Part shown: one piece after another, positions 16,731 through 24,280 of the stretch
How the letters are laid out: every line of letters begins with the position of its first letter
Numbering within the stretch: the stretch's first letter is position 1
Assembly: GCA_002898315.1 (NCBI GenBank)
Contig: BEHV01000018.1
Coordinates: forward strand, 1 to 30,113
Direction: 5' to 3'
Length of the DNA: 30,113 bases
Source: a bacterium HR19
Lineage (GTDB): Bacteria; Calescibacteriota; Calescibacteriia; Calescibacteriales; Calescibacteriaceae
Made by a program: the position numbers and the translations under genes
The notes under the pieces: generated by a model
The model's database searches: none
Told to the model about the DNA's origin: nothing
Seen by the model: the letters and a program-made list of their open reading frames with translations, nothing else

Positions 16731-16843
16731 AATATTTTTGTGTATGTTTTATAGGCTGTTCTAGGGTAGCTCAGAATTCGCTCAATTATTTTTACCTATT
16801 TTCTTAAAATTTTGTTTGCGCTTAAAATTTCTCTTGATTTTTT

Positions 16844-17899
16844 ATGATAGTTGTTGGCATAGAGACAACGTGTGATGAGACATCAGTTGCGGTTTTGAAA
16901 TTTCACGAGAAGAAAAGAGCTCTGAACGGTTTGCCATATGCAGAAGAGCTATCTTTGATTGTTCTTACCCAAGATTTTCACTCTGTTTACGGTGGGGTTG
17001 TTCCTGAATTAGCTTCGCGCTCTCATCTTGAAAATCTGCCACGGGTTTTTCGTCTTGCGTTAGAAAAGGCGGGAGTTGAACTCAAAGATATTGACCTTGT
17101 TGCTGTCGCGAACGAGCCGGGGCTTCCCGGTTCTCTTATCGTAGGTGTATCTTTCGCAAAAGGGTTAGCACAATCACTATCAAAAAAAATAATAGCGGTA
17201 AATCATGTTGAGGCGCACATTATCTCTCCACTTATAGAACACAATATACCTTTCCCATTCGCTTCGCTTGTGGTATCGGGCGGACATACATCGCTTTACT
17301 TAGTTGAAGGTGTTGGAAAATATAAGCTCGTTTTGAAGACAAGAGATGATTCGGTCGGAGAGGTTTTTGATAAGGTTGCCAAATTTTTCAGGTTCGGCTA
17401 CCCGGGCGGACCTATTATAGATGCTCTTTCTCGTGGAGCAGAGCAATTTTTCTCTTTCCCTGAGGTTGAGTCAGAAGATTTCAGTTTCTCTGGAATAAAA
17501 ACTTTCAGTGTCAGGGTGCCGGAGCACTGGTTTGGACCGTTTCCTTTGCCAGAGTTCTTTGCTTCGTTTCAGAAAAAATTAGTAGATGAGATTTTATTCA
17601 AATCTTTTGATGTGTTGAAAAAGTTCGGGGACGGGAGTTTGAAAATAAGACATTTTGCTTTGACAGGAGGGGTGGCGAAAAACTCTTATATCAGACAAGT
17701 TGTAAAAAACCTTGAATCAGAAAACAATATAGAATTTATTTTTCCTTCGCAGAGGTATTGTACAGATAATGGGACTATGATAGCTTTTTTGGGGGGATTA
17801 AGGCATATTCTTTTTGGAGAGACATCTACGCTTGAGTTTGATATGAGACCCACAGGATACCTTAAAGCAAAAGGGGGTATTAGCGAACAAAATACATAA
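16844..17899 (+). CDS. tsaD: tRNA N6-adenosine threonylcarbamoyltransferase
   Basis: TsaD transfers threonylcarbamoyl to A37 of tRNAs reading ANN codons, working with TsaB, TsaC and TsaE. The 351-residue product starts VGIETTCDETSVAV, the ASKHA-fold phosphate loop. Metal-binding histidines are H121 and H125 in NHVEAH (usually NHxEGH, so Ala for Gly). VVSGGHTSLYLV and DDSVGEVFDKVAKFF are the next conserved blocks, and LTGGVAKNSYIRQ and RYCTDNGTMIAFLG are the C-terminal ones. Both tRNAs here (Lys-CTT and Arg-CCT) decode A-starting codons and have A37, so they are plausible substrates. No Shine-Dalgarno is present; TAAAAT lies 15 bases before the ATG. It converges with the MopE/RCC1 gene, with 15 bases between. 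Confidence 0.96.
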   Translation: MIVVGIETTCDETSVAVLKFHEKKRALNGLPYAEELSLIVLTQDFHSVYGGVVPELASRSHLENLPRVFRLALEKAGVELKDIDLVAVANEPGLPGSLIVGVSFAKGLAQSLSKKIIAVNHVEAHIISPLIEHNIPFPFASLVVSGGHTSLYLVEGVGKYKLVLKTRDDSVGEVFDKVAKFFRFGYPGGPIIDALSRGAEQFFSFPEVESEDFSFSGIKTFSVRVPEHWFGPFPLPEFFASFQKKLVDEILFKSFDVLKKFGDGSLKIRHFALTGGVAKNSYIRQVVKNLESENNIEFIFPSQRYCTDNGTMIAFLGGLRHILFGETSTLEFDMRPTGYLKAKGGISEQNT

Positions 17900-17914
17900 A
17901 AAACCTTCAACTCA

Positions 17915-19681
17915 TTATTTTCTTCTGTTTTTTCCTTTCCTTATATGTCTTCTTCGGAGTAGGTAGTAGATATGTGGCAGAGCAAAAATAACTGCCTGTG
18001 GTAGAGCAGATACAGTGTTGCAACCATAACCTTTGGATTCCGTTTTATTTTCAAACTTTAAGCTCGTTTCAAAGTTGGAGTATATCTTTGGAGCGGGAGT
18101 GCTAATACCCGTCACCAGTGCAGGGTATTTTATTTTCCAATCACCAATACCCAATTGCCCATAATTATTATCCCCCCAGCACCACAAAGAACCATCAGAT
18201 TTTACAGCGCAGGTATGTCTTGCACCGGCTGAAATTTTTTCAGAGCCGGAATACTGCACACATGTGGCTTCGTCTGTCTGACCGTTACAGTTATTATCTA
18301 TGCCATCGCCACACAATTCAAAAGAGCCGGGATTAACAAGTGGATTATTATCATTGCAATCCAGAGGTTTTGCAACAGATGTAAAACCGGCAGATACTGT
18401 GTTTGCACATTGTGATACAGAGCTTGTCCATGTATCATTATCTGAATCTTGGAAAATCCATATTTCAACTCTTCCATCACAGTCGTTATCTATTGAATCT
18501 GAACAGTTCAGTGAAGCACCTGGATAAATAGAGGAGTTTGAATCGTTGCAGTCGCCAGATATTGTTGCTCTGTAAGGAAAAGACGGAGAACAAAGGCACT
18601 TTGAAGAGCTTGTTCCATATCCATCATTATCGCCATCGTAGTAGAAGATTATGCAACCGGCAGAATTTTCTGGGTCTGTGATACCATCGCAGTTATCATC
18701 TATTCCATTACATACCTCAATCCTTGCAGGATTAACTGCCGGGGTGCTATCATTGCAGTCAAGAGGTTTAGAAGTTGATGTAAAACCAGAGGGCATAGTG
18801 TTCGCACACTGGGATATAGATGTAGTCCAAGTATCACTGTCTTGGTCTTGGAAGAACCACTTCTCAACATTGCCATCGCAGTCGTTATCTTTAGAGTTAT
18901 TGCAGTTCAGAGGAGCTCCTGGATAAATTGATGCATTCCCTTCATTACAATCTCCGCCTTTATCTGCATATCCTTTCGGTTTTGAGCAAGCTACAAGCGT
19001 TATTTCTCCTCCGTATCCGTCACCATCTCTATCCTCGTAAAATATTTGTTTTTCACAGTAATCTTTCTGGCTTGGTTCTGAACCAGTGAGCAGCTCTGCT
19101 AAATTAGGTATTCCGTCTTCGTCTGTATCTACAAGTTCAAATTCCACAAAAGGTGTTATATCTATTTCGTTTGCTGTGGGTGGAACAGGAAATTTTCCTG
19201 ACGACTTTATTATAGTTATACTTCTGGCGTAGAATGTCATTTCAACCTGCCACTCACCATCAGAGCGAGGCAACCTAAAATATGCGTAGGTTAAGCCTCC
19301 TTTTTCTTGAAATTCCAAGTTCCCCCAGTATTCCGTTGAACTCTGCTTTTGTGATATATCAGATTTTGGGAGAAGTGGAGACCTTCCGGTAAGTATCCTT
19401 CCTGTAAGGAGTTTTACTCTATATTTTCCGTTCAGGTCAATTTGCTGATTTTTTAAATTTTTCAGGTCAGCTTGATGAGGTATCTGATAAAAAACAGTAA
19501 TTGTTTCCTCTCCTTGATATTCATAGCTTTCTTTGTGTTCTTGTGAGGTTTTCACTTCCTGTTTATTTCTTTTACATCCGTATGAAGGAAGAAGTATCAG
19601 CATAAAAGTAAGGGAAAATAGGGAAAAGGAGAGTTGCCCTGCCAAGGAAAAGCTTCTACACGATTTCCTTTCCTCCCTCAT
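17915..19681 (-). CDS. MopE-repeat lipoprotein with one RCC1 unit and a MYXO-CTERM-like tail
   Basis: A 588-residue secreted protein. The first 36 residues are a signal peptide with a possible lipobox (LLPSYGC, C36). Residues 40-190 form a domain I do not recognise. VDTDEDGIPNLAELLTGSEP near 195 is a thrombospondin-type-3-like Ca site. Then come repeated MopE units: a DxDxDGYG-type strand, GDCND...SIYPGA, and N-x-x-DNDCDG. They form two longer tandem blocks, each ending in 'KPLDCND' and spaced about 150 residues apart. A single RCC1 unit follows (SAGARHTCAVKSDGSLWCWG), normally found in sevens. The last 40 residues are Gly-Cys-Asn, about 17 hydrophobic residues and then RRRHIRKGKNRRK, the tripartite form of MYXO-CTERM sorting signals. 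Probable place: outer surface, calcium or copper binding. No Shine-Dalgarno stands out. Confidence 0.75.
   Translation of the reverse strand: MREERKSCRSFSLAGQLSFSLFSLTFMLILLPSYGCKRNKQEVKTSQEHKESYEYQGEETITVFYQIPHQADLKNLKNQQIDLNGKYRVKLLTGRILTGRSPLLPKSDISQKQSSTEYWGNLEFQEKGGLTYAYFRLPRSDGEWQVEMTFYARSITIIKSSGKFPVPPTANEIDITPFVEFELVDTDEDGIPNLAELLTGSEPSQKDYCEKQIFYEDRDGDGYGGEITLVACSKPKGYADKGGDCNEGNASIYPGAPLNCNNSKDNDCDGNVEKWFFQDQDSDTWTTSISQCANTMPSGFTSTSKPLDCNDSTPAVNPARIEVCNGIDDNCDGITDPENSAGCIIFYYDGDNDGYGTSSSKCLCSPSFPYRATISGDCNDSNSSIYPGASLNCSDSIDNDCDGRVEIWIFQDSDNDTWTSSVSQCANTVSAGFTSVAKPLDCNDNNPLVNPGSFELCGDGIDNNCNGQTDEATCVQYSGSEKISAGARHTCAVKSDGSLWCWGDNNYGQLGIGDWKIKYPALVTGISTPAPKIYSNFETSLKFENKTESKGYGCNTVSALPQAVIFALPHIYYLLRRRHIRKGKNRRK
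18845..18916 (-). repeat. Inverted copy of 30042-30113 (68 of 72 bases)
   Basis: Read on the minus strand, this segment of the first MopE gene matches 30042-30113 of the second with 4 mismatches in 72 bases. The last 33 bases (18845-18877 against 30081-30113) are identical. The match may continue beyond the window edge. The copies are inverted relative to each other and about 11.2 kb apart. Confidence 0.92.
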
Positions 19682-19855
19682 CTCTGATTACCCCTTTCAT
19701 TTTTTCTTTTGTTTTATTTTACTTTATTTTACTGACTGTAAATTTAATATTCTTTTTTAATTTTTGGGAAATTTTTGACGACTTCAAATAGAAAAAAGGA
19801 GATGGATAATAGCCGAAAATGAAAACAAAGAAACAAGAAATATAGGTTTTAATGT
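19682..19855. other. Shared upstream region of the MopE/RCC1 and HAD genes
   Basis: A 174-base divergent intergenic region, T-rich on the left half. It must carry the promoters of both genes. TATAGG at 19841-19846, 9 bases before the HAD start, may be a -10. AAAAGGAGAT near 19794-19802 resembles a ribosome-binding site but precedes only a six-codon frame, so I give it no meaning. Confidence 0.35.
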
Positions 19856-20683
19856 ATGAAAATTAACTTGAAAGAAAAAGAGCTGTTTATTTTTGATATA
19901 GAAGGGGTTGTTTTGAGTTCTATTGACGATGAAGATATTGCGGTGAATTCAAAGGTTGTTGAAACCTTGGAAAAGCTGAGGGAGAAAGGAAAAAAAATAG
20001 CTTTCCTTTCCAACATATCTCGCACTCCTTTCTTCCGTGTTGCAGAAATTCTCGTTGATTTCGGTCTTGCCAAATCACAAAACGAGGTCTTCACCGCAGG
20101 TAAGGTCGCCGTAGAATACATCAAGCAGAGAAAGAAAAACGCGAGAGTTTTTGTCATATCTGAAAGGGGACTTATAGTGGACTTTGAGATGGAAAATTCC
20201 GCTCGGCTCGTTTTTGAAAAGCCAGTTGATTTCGTTGTCATCGGTATGAAAAGAAACATAAACTTTGAAGAACTGAACTTCGCTCTGGAGTGTATTCTTG
20301 AAGGAGCTGAACTTATCTCTGTCGGATACACAAACTATTATCGTGGTAGATTCGGCAGTAGGGAAGGAGTTTTTATAGGAGACCTCCCGATTTGTGAAAT
20401 GCTCTCTTTCGCTTCGGGGAAAAGATATATTAAAATAGGAAAACCAGACCCATTGATTTTCGGTTTCGTTCTCGCAGAATTCGGTGTCAATCCAAAGTTC
20501 GCGGTCATGGTGGGAGATAAATTAGAAACAGATATAAAGGGAGCAAAAAATCTCGGTATAACCGCTGTACTCGTCAGGTCTTCTCAAACGAAAAAACATT
20601 TTGTCCCACCAACAAGATTTTTATCATACGAAAGCCCAGATATAAGCATAACTAACCTGGAAGAAATTTTAGATTACCTTTAA
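19856..20683 (+). CDS. HAD-superfamily IIA hydrolase (NagD-like) with DxE motif
   Basis: A 275-residue phosphatase-type protein. The nucleophile motif is FDIEGVVL, with D14 as the predicted nucleophile. Motif II is IAFLSNISRTP, a Lys motif lies in RYIKIGKPDPLIFG, and VGDKLETDIKGAKNLGITAVLV holds the Mg-binding acids. The order with a C2 cap between motifs II and III and the VSRG-like NYYRGRFGSREG segment places it in subfamily IIA with NagD, p-nitrophenyl phosphatases and phosphoglycolate phosphatases. The second Asp of DxDGV, the usual acid/base, is Glu16. The substrate is unknown. The ATG has no clear Shine-Dalgarno. The LivH-like gene starts 18 bases after the stop, but has its own possible -10 across the stop codon. 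Confidence 0.82.
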   Translation: MKINLKEKELFIFDIEGVVLSSIDDEDIAVNSKVVETLEKLREKGKKIAFLSNISRTPFFRVAEILVDFGLAKSQNEVFTAGKVAVEYIKQRKKNARVFVISERGLIVDFEMENSARLVFEKPVDFVVIGMKRNINFEELNFALECILEGAELISVGYTNYYRGRFGSREGVFIGDLPICEMLSFASGKRYIKIGKPDPLIFGFVLAEFGVNPKFAVMVGDKLETDIKGAKNLGITAVLVRSSQTKKHFVPPTRFLSYESPDISITNLEEILDYL

Positions 20684-20684
20684 T

Positions 20685-20690
20685 TATAAT
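20685..20690 (+). promoter_or_regulatory. Perfect -10 hexamer before the livH-like gene
   Basis: TATAAT at 20685-20690 ends 10 bases before the ATG at 20701, and no Shine-Dalgarno lies between, so a transcript starting here would have almost no leader. It begins just after the HAD stop codon (TAA 20681-20683). No good -35 is seen. Confidence 0.4.
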
Positions 20691-20700
20691 TTTTTGTGGT

Positions 20701-21570
20701 ATGGACTATTTTTTGGGAGGAGTTCAGCTTGGGTTTATATACTCTCTTTTGGCTCTGGGTATTGTTCTTGTGTATAGAGCTACGAGGGTTATAAATTTTG
20801 CTCATGCTGACTTTGCAACTTTTGGAACGTTTATATTTCTTTCCGCTCTCAACATTTTGGGTTCAGGTTTTACAATACTATGCGCTTTTTTAGGATTTTT
20901 TTCAAGCGGACTCATAGCTTTTTTTATATCTTACTTCGTGTTTTATGAGGCGCAGAGAAGGGGTGTTTCTCCGCTCGGCATAACAATAGGAACAATTGCT
21001 GTATCTTTTTTCATTCAGAGCATTGAGATTATCATTTGGGGTGCAGAACCCAAATCGGTTCCGAGTTTTTTCCCAGGTAGAATTGAGCTCTTCGGTTTTT
21101 CGCTTTCAAAAACATTTATCCTCGTTCTTATTGTCTCTCTGCTTACTCTCTCTGTTTTCTATCTTGTTATAACCAGAACGAAGTTTGGAATTTCCATAAG
21201 AGCTGTTTCTCAAAATCCTGATATGTCAAGAATTTTAGGAGTTAGGTTTCGTTTTGTTGTTTCATCTATATGGGGTATTTCTGCTGCTATCGCCGGAATT
21301 TCGGGAATCCTTCTTGCACCACTTTACTCTGTTGATCAGACATTTCTTTTTGACCCGTTTTTAAAGGCGTTTATAGGAGCAATTATAGGAGGGATAGATA
21401 GCGTTCCAGGTGCTGTCTTTGGAAGTATAATAGTCGGACTCGCAGAATCACTTTTCGGAGGTTATGTTTCTATAAAGTATAAAACCGCTTTTATTTTTCT
21501 TATAGGTATAATATCTCTTGCTTTGAGACCAGAGGGTATTTTCGGAAGGGAGATTAAAGAGAGGGTCTGA
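20701..21570 (+). CDS. livH: Branched-chain amino acid ABC transporter permease, LivH type
   Basis: An inner-membrane permease of 289 residues with about eight hydrophobic segments. The N-terminus GGVQLGFIYSLLALGIVLVY, the following RATRVINFAHADFATFGTFI, the cytoplasmic coupling segment TKFGISIRAVSQNPDMSRILGV, and the C-terminal GAIIGGIDSVPGAVFGSIIVGLAES are LivH hallmarks. LivH pairs with LivM, two ATPases (LivG, LivF) and a periplasmic binding protein to import Leu/Ile/Val or related compounds. None of these partners is next to it: upstream is a HAD hydrolase and downstream is gap on the other strand. It is either an orphan subunit serving a transporter encoded elsewhere, or part of a split locus. 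The substrate is uncertain, since urea and amide transporters use the same fold. It converges with gap, with 15 bases between. Confidence 0.88.
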   Translation: MDYFLGGVQLGFIYSLLALGIVLVYRATRVINFAHADFATFGTFIFLSALNILGSGFTILCAFLGFFSSGLIAFFISYFVFYEAQRRGVSPLGITIGTIAVSFFIQSIEIIIWGAEPKSVPSFFPGRIELFGFSLSKTFILVLIVSLLTLSVFYLVITRTKFGISIRAVSQNPDMSRILGVRFRFVVSSIWGISAAIAGISGILLAPLYSVDQTFLFDPFLKAFIGAIIGGIDSVPGAVFGSIIVGLAESLFGGYVSIKYKTAFIFLIGIISLALRPEGIFGREIKERV

Positions 21571-21585
21571 ACGAAAATTTTTGTC

Positions 21586-22581
21586 TTATCCTTTTTCCTG
21601 AACGATTTTTATCAGGTCCACTACTCGTGAGGCGTATCCGTATTCATTGTCGTACCATCCTATGACTTTCACAAAGTTTCCATCAACAACTTCTGTTAGT
21701 TTTGAATCAAAAACACACGAAGCGGGATTTCCTATAACATCTGATGAAACGATTTCGTCTTCTGTGTATTCAAGCAACCTTTTGAGTTTTTTCTCTGCGT
21801 AATCTTTGAAGACCTGATTCACTTCTTCTTTATCTGTTTTTTTCTCAACCACGCATGAGAAATCACAAACAGATACATCTTGGGTAGGAACTCTTATAGC
21901 GAGTGCTGAGAGCCGTCCTTTTAGTTCTGGGAAAATCTCGTAAATTGCTTTTGCTGCTCCTGTTGATGTGGGTATTATATTTGTTGCTGCTGACCTTGCT
22001 CTTCTCAAATCTTTGTGCGGGGCATCTATTATTCTCTGATCGTTTGTATATGAGTGAATTGTGGTCAGCTCTCCATACTTTATTTTGAAATTCTCGTGCA
22101 GAACTTTCACAAGCATAGCAAAACAGTTTGTTGTGCACGAAGCGTTAGATATTATTTTATGAGACGGAGAGTATTGATTTTCATTTACTCCTATGACTAT
22201 TGTGATGTCTGGGTTTTTAGCTGGTGCGGTTATTACAACCTTCTTTGCTCCTGCTTTCAGATGTTTCTCTGCCTTATCTCTTTCTGTAAATTTTCCAGAT
22301 GACTCAACTACCAGGTCAGCTCCGATTTTATCCCATGGGATTTTTTCAGGGTCGGTTTCGGAGAAAACCTTTATCTCTTTTTCTCCATCTATTATTATGC
22401 TGTTCCCTTTTACTTCTACTTTCCTTTTATATCTACCAAATACACTGTCGTATTTTAGAAGGTGAGCGCATACATCTGCTGGAACCACATCGTTTATCGC
22501 TACAACATCAATCCCACTATCTAATGCTATTTTGAAAACTAACCTCCCAATTCTTCCAAAACCGTTTATACCTACCTTCAT
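21586..22581 (-). CDS. gap: Glyceraldehyde-3-phosphate dehydrogenase, type I
   Basis: This enzyme oxidises and phosphorylates glyceraldehyde 3-phosphate with NAD(P) in glycolysis and runs backwards in gluconeogenesis. The 331-residue length is standard. VGINGFGRIGRLVFK (3-17) binds the dinucleotide, catalytic Cys is C149 in NASCTTNC, and the paired His is H176 in TTIHSYTNDQ. TGAAKAI and the C-terminal VIGWYDNEYGYASRVVDLI are also canonical. NAD specificity is suggested by AINDVV after the second strand but not proven. No other glycolytic gene is adjacent. There is no Shine-Dalgarno before the ATG; TCTAAT about 18 bases upstream is the best -10 candidate. It is downstream of the DUF2905 gene on the same strand with 62 bases between. 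Confidence 0.97.
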   Translation of the reverse strand: MKVGINGFGRIGRLVFKIALDSGIDVVAINDVVPADVCAHLLKYDSVFGRYKRKVEVKGNSIIIDGEKEIKVFSETDPEKIPWDKIGADLVVESSGKFTERDKAEKHLKAGAKKVVITAPAKNPDITIVIGVNENQYSPSHKIISNASCTTNCFAMLVKVLHENFKIKYGELTTIHSYTNDQRIIDAPHKDLRRARSAATNIIPTSTGAAKAIYEIFPELKGRLSALAIRVPTQDVSVCDFSCVVEKKTDKEEVNQVFKDYAEKKLKRLLEYTEDEIVSSDVIGNPASCVFDSKLTEVVDGNFVKVIGWYDNEYGYASRVVDLIKIVQEKG

Positions 22582-22643
22582 AATAGAAAAGTTTTTTCCA
22601 TTAGATTTTTACATCAAAAAATCAAGAAGATTTTTTCTGATTT

Positions 22644-22901
22644 TTAATGCTTGCCGAGTATTTTTGCTATCACATTTAAAATCAGCGTCAGCAGTATAGA
22701 TATTATTATTGAGGTCGTTATGGGGAAGAAGAAAGTGAAGTTATCTTTTTTGATAAGTATGTCTCCCGGGAGCTTTTTGAGTTTGAAATTGGCTATATTA
22801 AGGTCAAGCGATGATATAAAGAGGAAGATAAGTCCCATAAGAATCATTATTGCACCTATCATTATTATAAATTTTGCGGTGGTTTTGATGAGGTCTTCCA
22901 T
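22644..22901 (-). CDS. DUF2905 small membrane protein
   Basis: An 85-residue protein with two hydrophobic segments (IIMIGAIMILMGLIFLFI and TSIIISILLTLILNVIA) around a polar loop. The loop KLPGDILIKKDNFTFFFPIT matches the signature of the DUF2905 family, which is widespread and has no known function. The ATG lies only 10 bases after the last base of tRNA-Lys, with no Shine-Dalgarno between, so the message must come from the tRNA transcript. Processing at the tRNA 3' end would leave a leader of about 10 bases. Two-membrane-segment topology with both ends in the same compartment is expected. Confidence 0.85.
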   Translation of the reverse strand: MEDLIKTTAKFIIMIGAIMILMGLIFLFISSLDLNIANFKLKKLPGDILIKKDNFTFFFPITTSIIISILLTLILNVIAKILGKH

Positions 22902-22911
22902 GTGTTCTTTG

Positions 22912-22984
22912 TGGGTCAGGCGGGAATCGAACCCGCGACCCTGGGATTAAGAGTCCCATGCTCTACCTGCTGAGCTACTGACCC
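22912..22984 (-). tRNA. tRNA-Lys (anticodon CTT)
   Basis: The 73-base cloverleaf is complete: acceptor GGGTCAG/CTGACCC, D stem GCTC/GAGC with AGCAGGTA loop, anticodon stem TGGGA/TCCCA with loop CTCTTAA, variable GGGTC, and T arm GCGGG-TTCGATT-CCCGC. Discriminator is A. The three bases after it are CAA, so CCA is not encoded and must be added after transcription. The DUF2905 ATG follows 10 bases after the discriminator. Confidence 0.97.
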
Positions 22985-23076
22985 ACTACTGCTAACTTTG
23001 AAATCAAAAATGTATATAAAATTTATTCCTTTCTTTCTCGTTTTCTTATTCAGCCAGATTTTTTTTTTATTATCTA

Positions 23077-24102
23077 TCAGAATTGAATATCAATAGGAGT
23101 TACGATGAAAGTTAAGATGAATATTATAAATGCAAGGAGTGCTATTGCTTTTTCACCTTTGCCAGCATCTTTTTGGGGAGAGTATGGTATTTTTCTCAAC
23201 CCTAAAAGTGCTGTGAGAACTCCCCAGAATATCCATCCATACCAGAAAAATATACCGAGCAAAAAGAGAGTTATAACGAAGAGAAATGAGATTTTTCTGT
23301 GGAGAGATGGGAAGATGCCAAAAACTATATGCCCGCCATCGGTCTGCCCTATCGGTATGAGATTCATCGCGGTCACGAAAAAACCTATCCAGCCAGCAAA
23401 AGCAACAGGATGAAGCATAACATCTTTACTGCTATCTAAGTTCCCAAAAAATATCTTTTCTATGAAGGAAAATATCAGCGGTGAACCAAGCTTTATGAAA
23501 AAATCTCCCCCAGATTTTGGTATCTCTGCAATATATGAGAGTTTCAATCCTAATATGGCTATAGGTATTGCAGCTAAAAAGCCTGCTATGGGTCCAGCTG
23601 CTCCTATTTTTACTATATGAGAAGCTCTGCTTACTCTCTCCCGCAGAACCATTATCGCTCCAAAAGTTCCAACTATGTTAGGAGCAGGTATGAAGAAAGG
23701 AAAAGAACTCCTCACGCCATACTTCCACATCGCAAAGATATGCCCGAACTCATGGCATGAGAGAATGAAAAGAAGCGGGATTGAAAAATAAAATCCTTTC
23801 CAGATATCTTTTGATAGCGGATTTATACCCTGCATCATAGCTCCTGCAACCGTTGTCGTAAGAAGAGTGGAGAAAAATAAAATAAGATGTATCGGAGTTA
23901 TTTTCATCTCCCACCTCACATAGATGCTCCTTTCAGAAAAAAATCCAGCAGGTATGAGAACAGGAAGTTTTTTACCATCTAATTCATCTTTTACTGTGAG
24001 TTCGGCTATGGTTAAGCTTTTTTGAAATGTGTCTATGAAGAGAAAGAACCTTTTTTTAAGGTGAATAGCGTAAAACCCGGTTAATCTTCCAAGAAATTTC
24101 AA
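23077..24102 (-). CDS. Site-2-type intramembrane metalloprotease (M50)
   Basis: A polytopic membrane protein of 341 residues. The zinc site is HEFGH at 117-121 within a hydrophobic segment (LLFILSCHEFGHIFAMW). The second site is NLIPIGQTDGGH (247-258), where D255 is the third zinc ligand. Between them GAAGPIAGFLAAIPIAI is a family block. The first 65 residues form a soluble domain before the first membrane segment, as in cyanobacterial and plant EGY-like proteases. Such enzymes release membrane-bound regulators or signal peptides by cutting within the membrane. The only start near the expected N-terminus is TTG at 24102, 11 bases after the CCA end of tRNA-Arg, without a Shine-Dalgarno. The gene therefore seems to be transcribed together with that tRNA. 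Confidence 0.88.
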   Translation of the reverse strand: MKFLGRLTGFYAIHLKKRFFLFIDTFQKSLTIAELTVKDELDGKKLPVLIPAGFFSERSIYVRWEMKITPIHLILFFSTLLTTTVAGAMMQGINPLSKDIWKGFYFSIPLLFILSCHEFGHIFAMWKYGVRSSFPFFIPAPNIVGTFGAIMVLRERVSRASHIVKIGAAGPIAGFLAAIPIAILGLKLSYIAEIPKSGGDFFIKLGSPLIFSFIEKIFFGNLDSSKDVMLHPVAFAGWIGFFVTAMNLIPIGQTDGGHIVFGIFPSLHRKISFLFVITLFLLGIFFWYGWIFWGVLTALLGLRKIPYSPQKDAGKGEKAIALLAFIIFILTFIVTPIDIQF

Positions 24103-24113
24103 TTGAGTTTCTG

Positions 24114-24189
24114 TGGTGTCCCTGGCGGGATTCGAACCCGCGACCCCGGACTTAGGAGGACCGTGCTCTTCCTTCTGAGCTACAGGGAC
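24114..24189 (-). tRNA. tRNA-Arg (anticodon CCT)
   Basis: A 76-base cloverleaf with encoded CCA: acceptor GTCCCTG/CAGGGAC, D stem GCTC/GAGC, anticodon stem CGGTC/GTCCG with loop CTCCTAA, T arm GCGGG-TTCGAAT-CCCGC, discriminator A. The fourth anticodon-stem pair (30-40) is T-T, a mismatch. It reads AGG, a common Arg codon here. The M50 protease gene starts 11 bases after the CCA. Confidence 0.96.
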
Positions 24190-24280
24190 AGCTTATAAAT
24201 AAAAGTAATCCTTCTGATTGCTGAATTCTTTTTTAAAAGATTTTTTGTCAGGAATAGAGCTATAAGCATAAAAATAGTTA

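Noticed and set aside
18118-18926. Several plus-strand frames of 70-90 codons across the first MopE gene
   Set aside because: They repeat with the period of the MopE units on the other strand and are reverse-strand images of them.
19794-19822. Small upstream ORF after AAAAGGAGAT before the HAD gene
   Set aside because: The ATG overlaps the ribosome-binding-like sequence itself and the frame is only six codons long.
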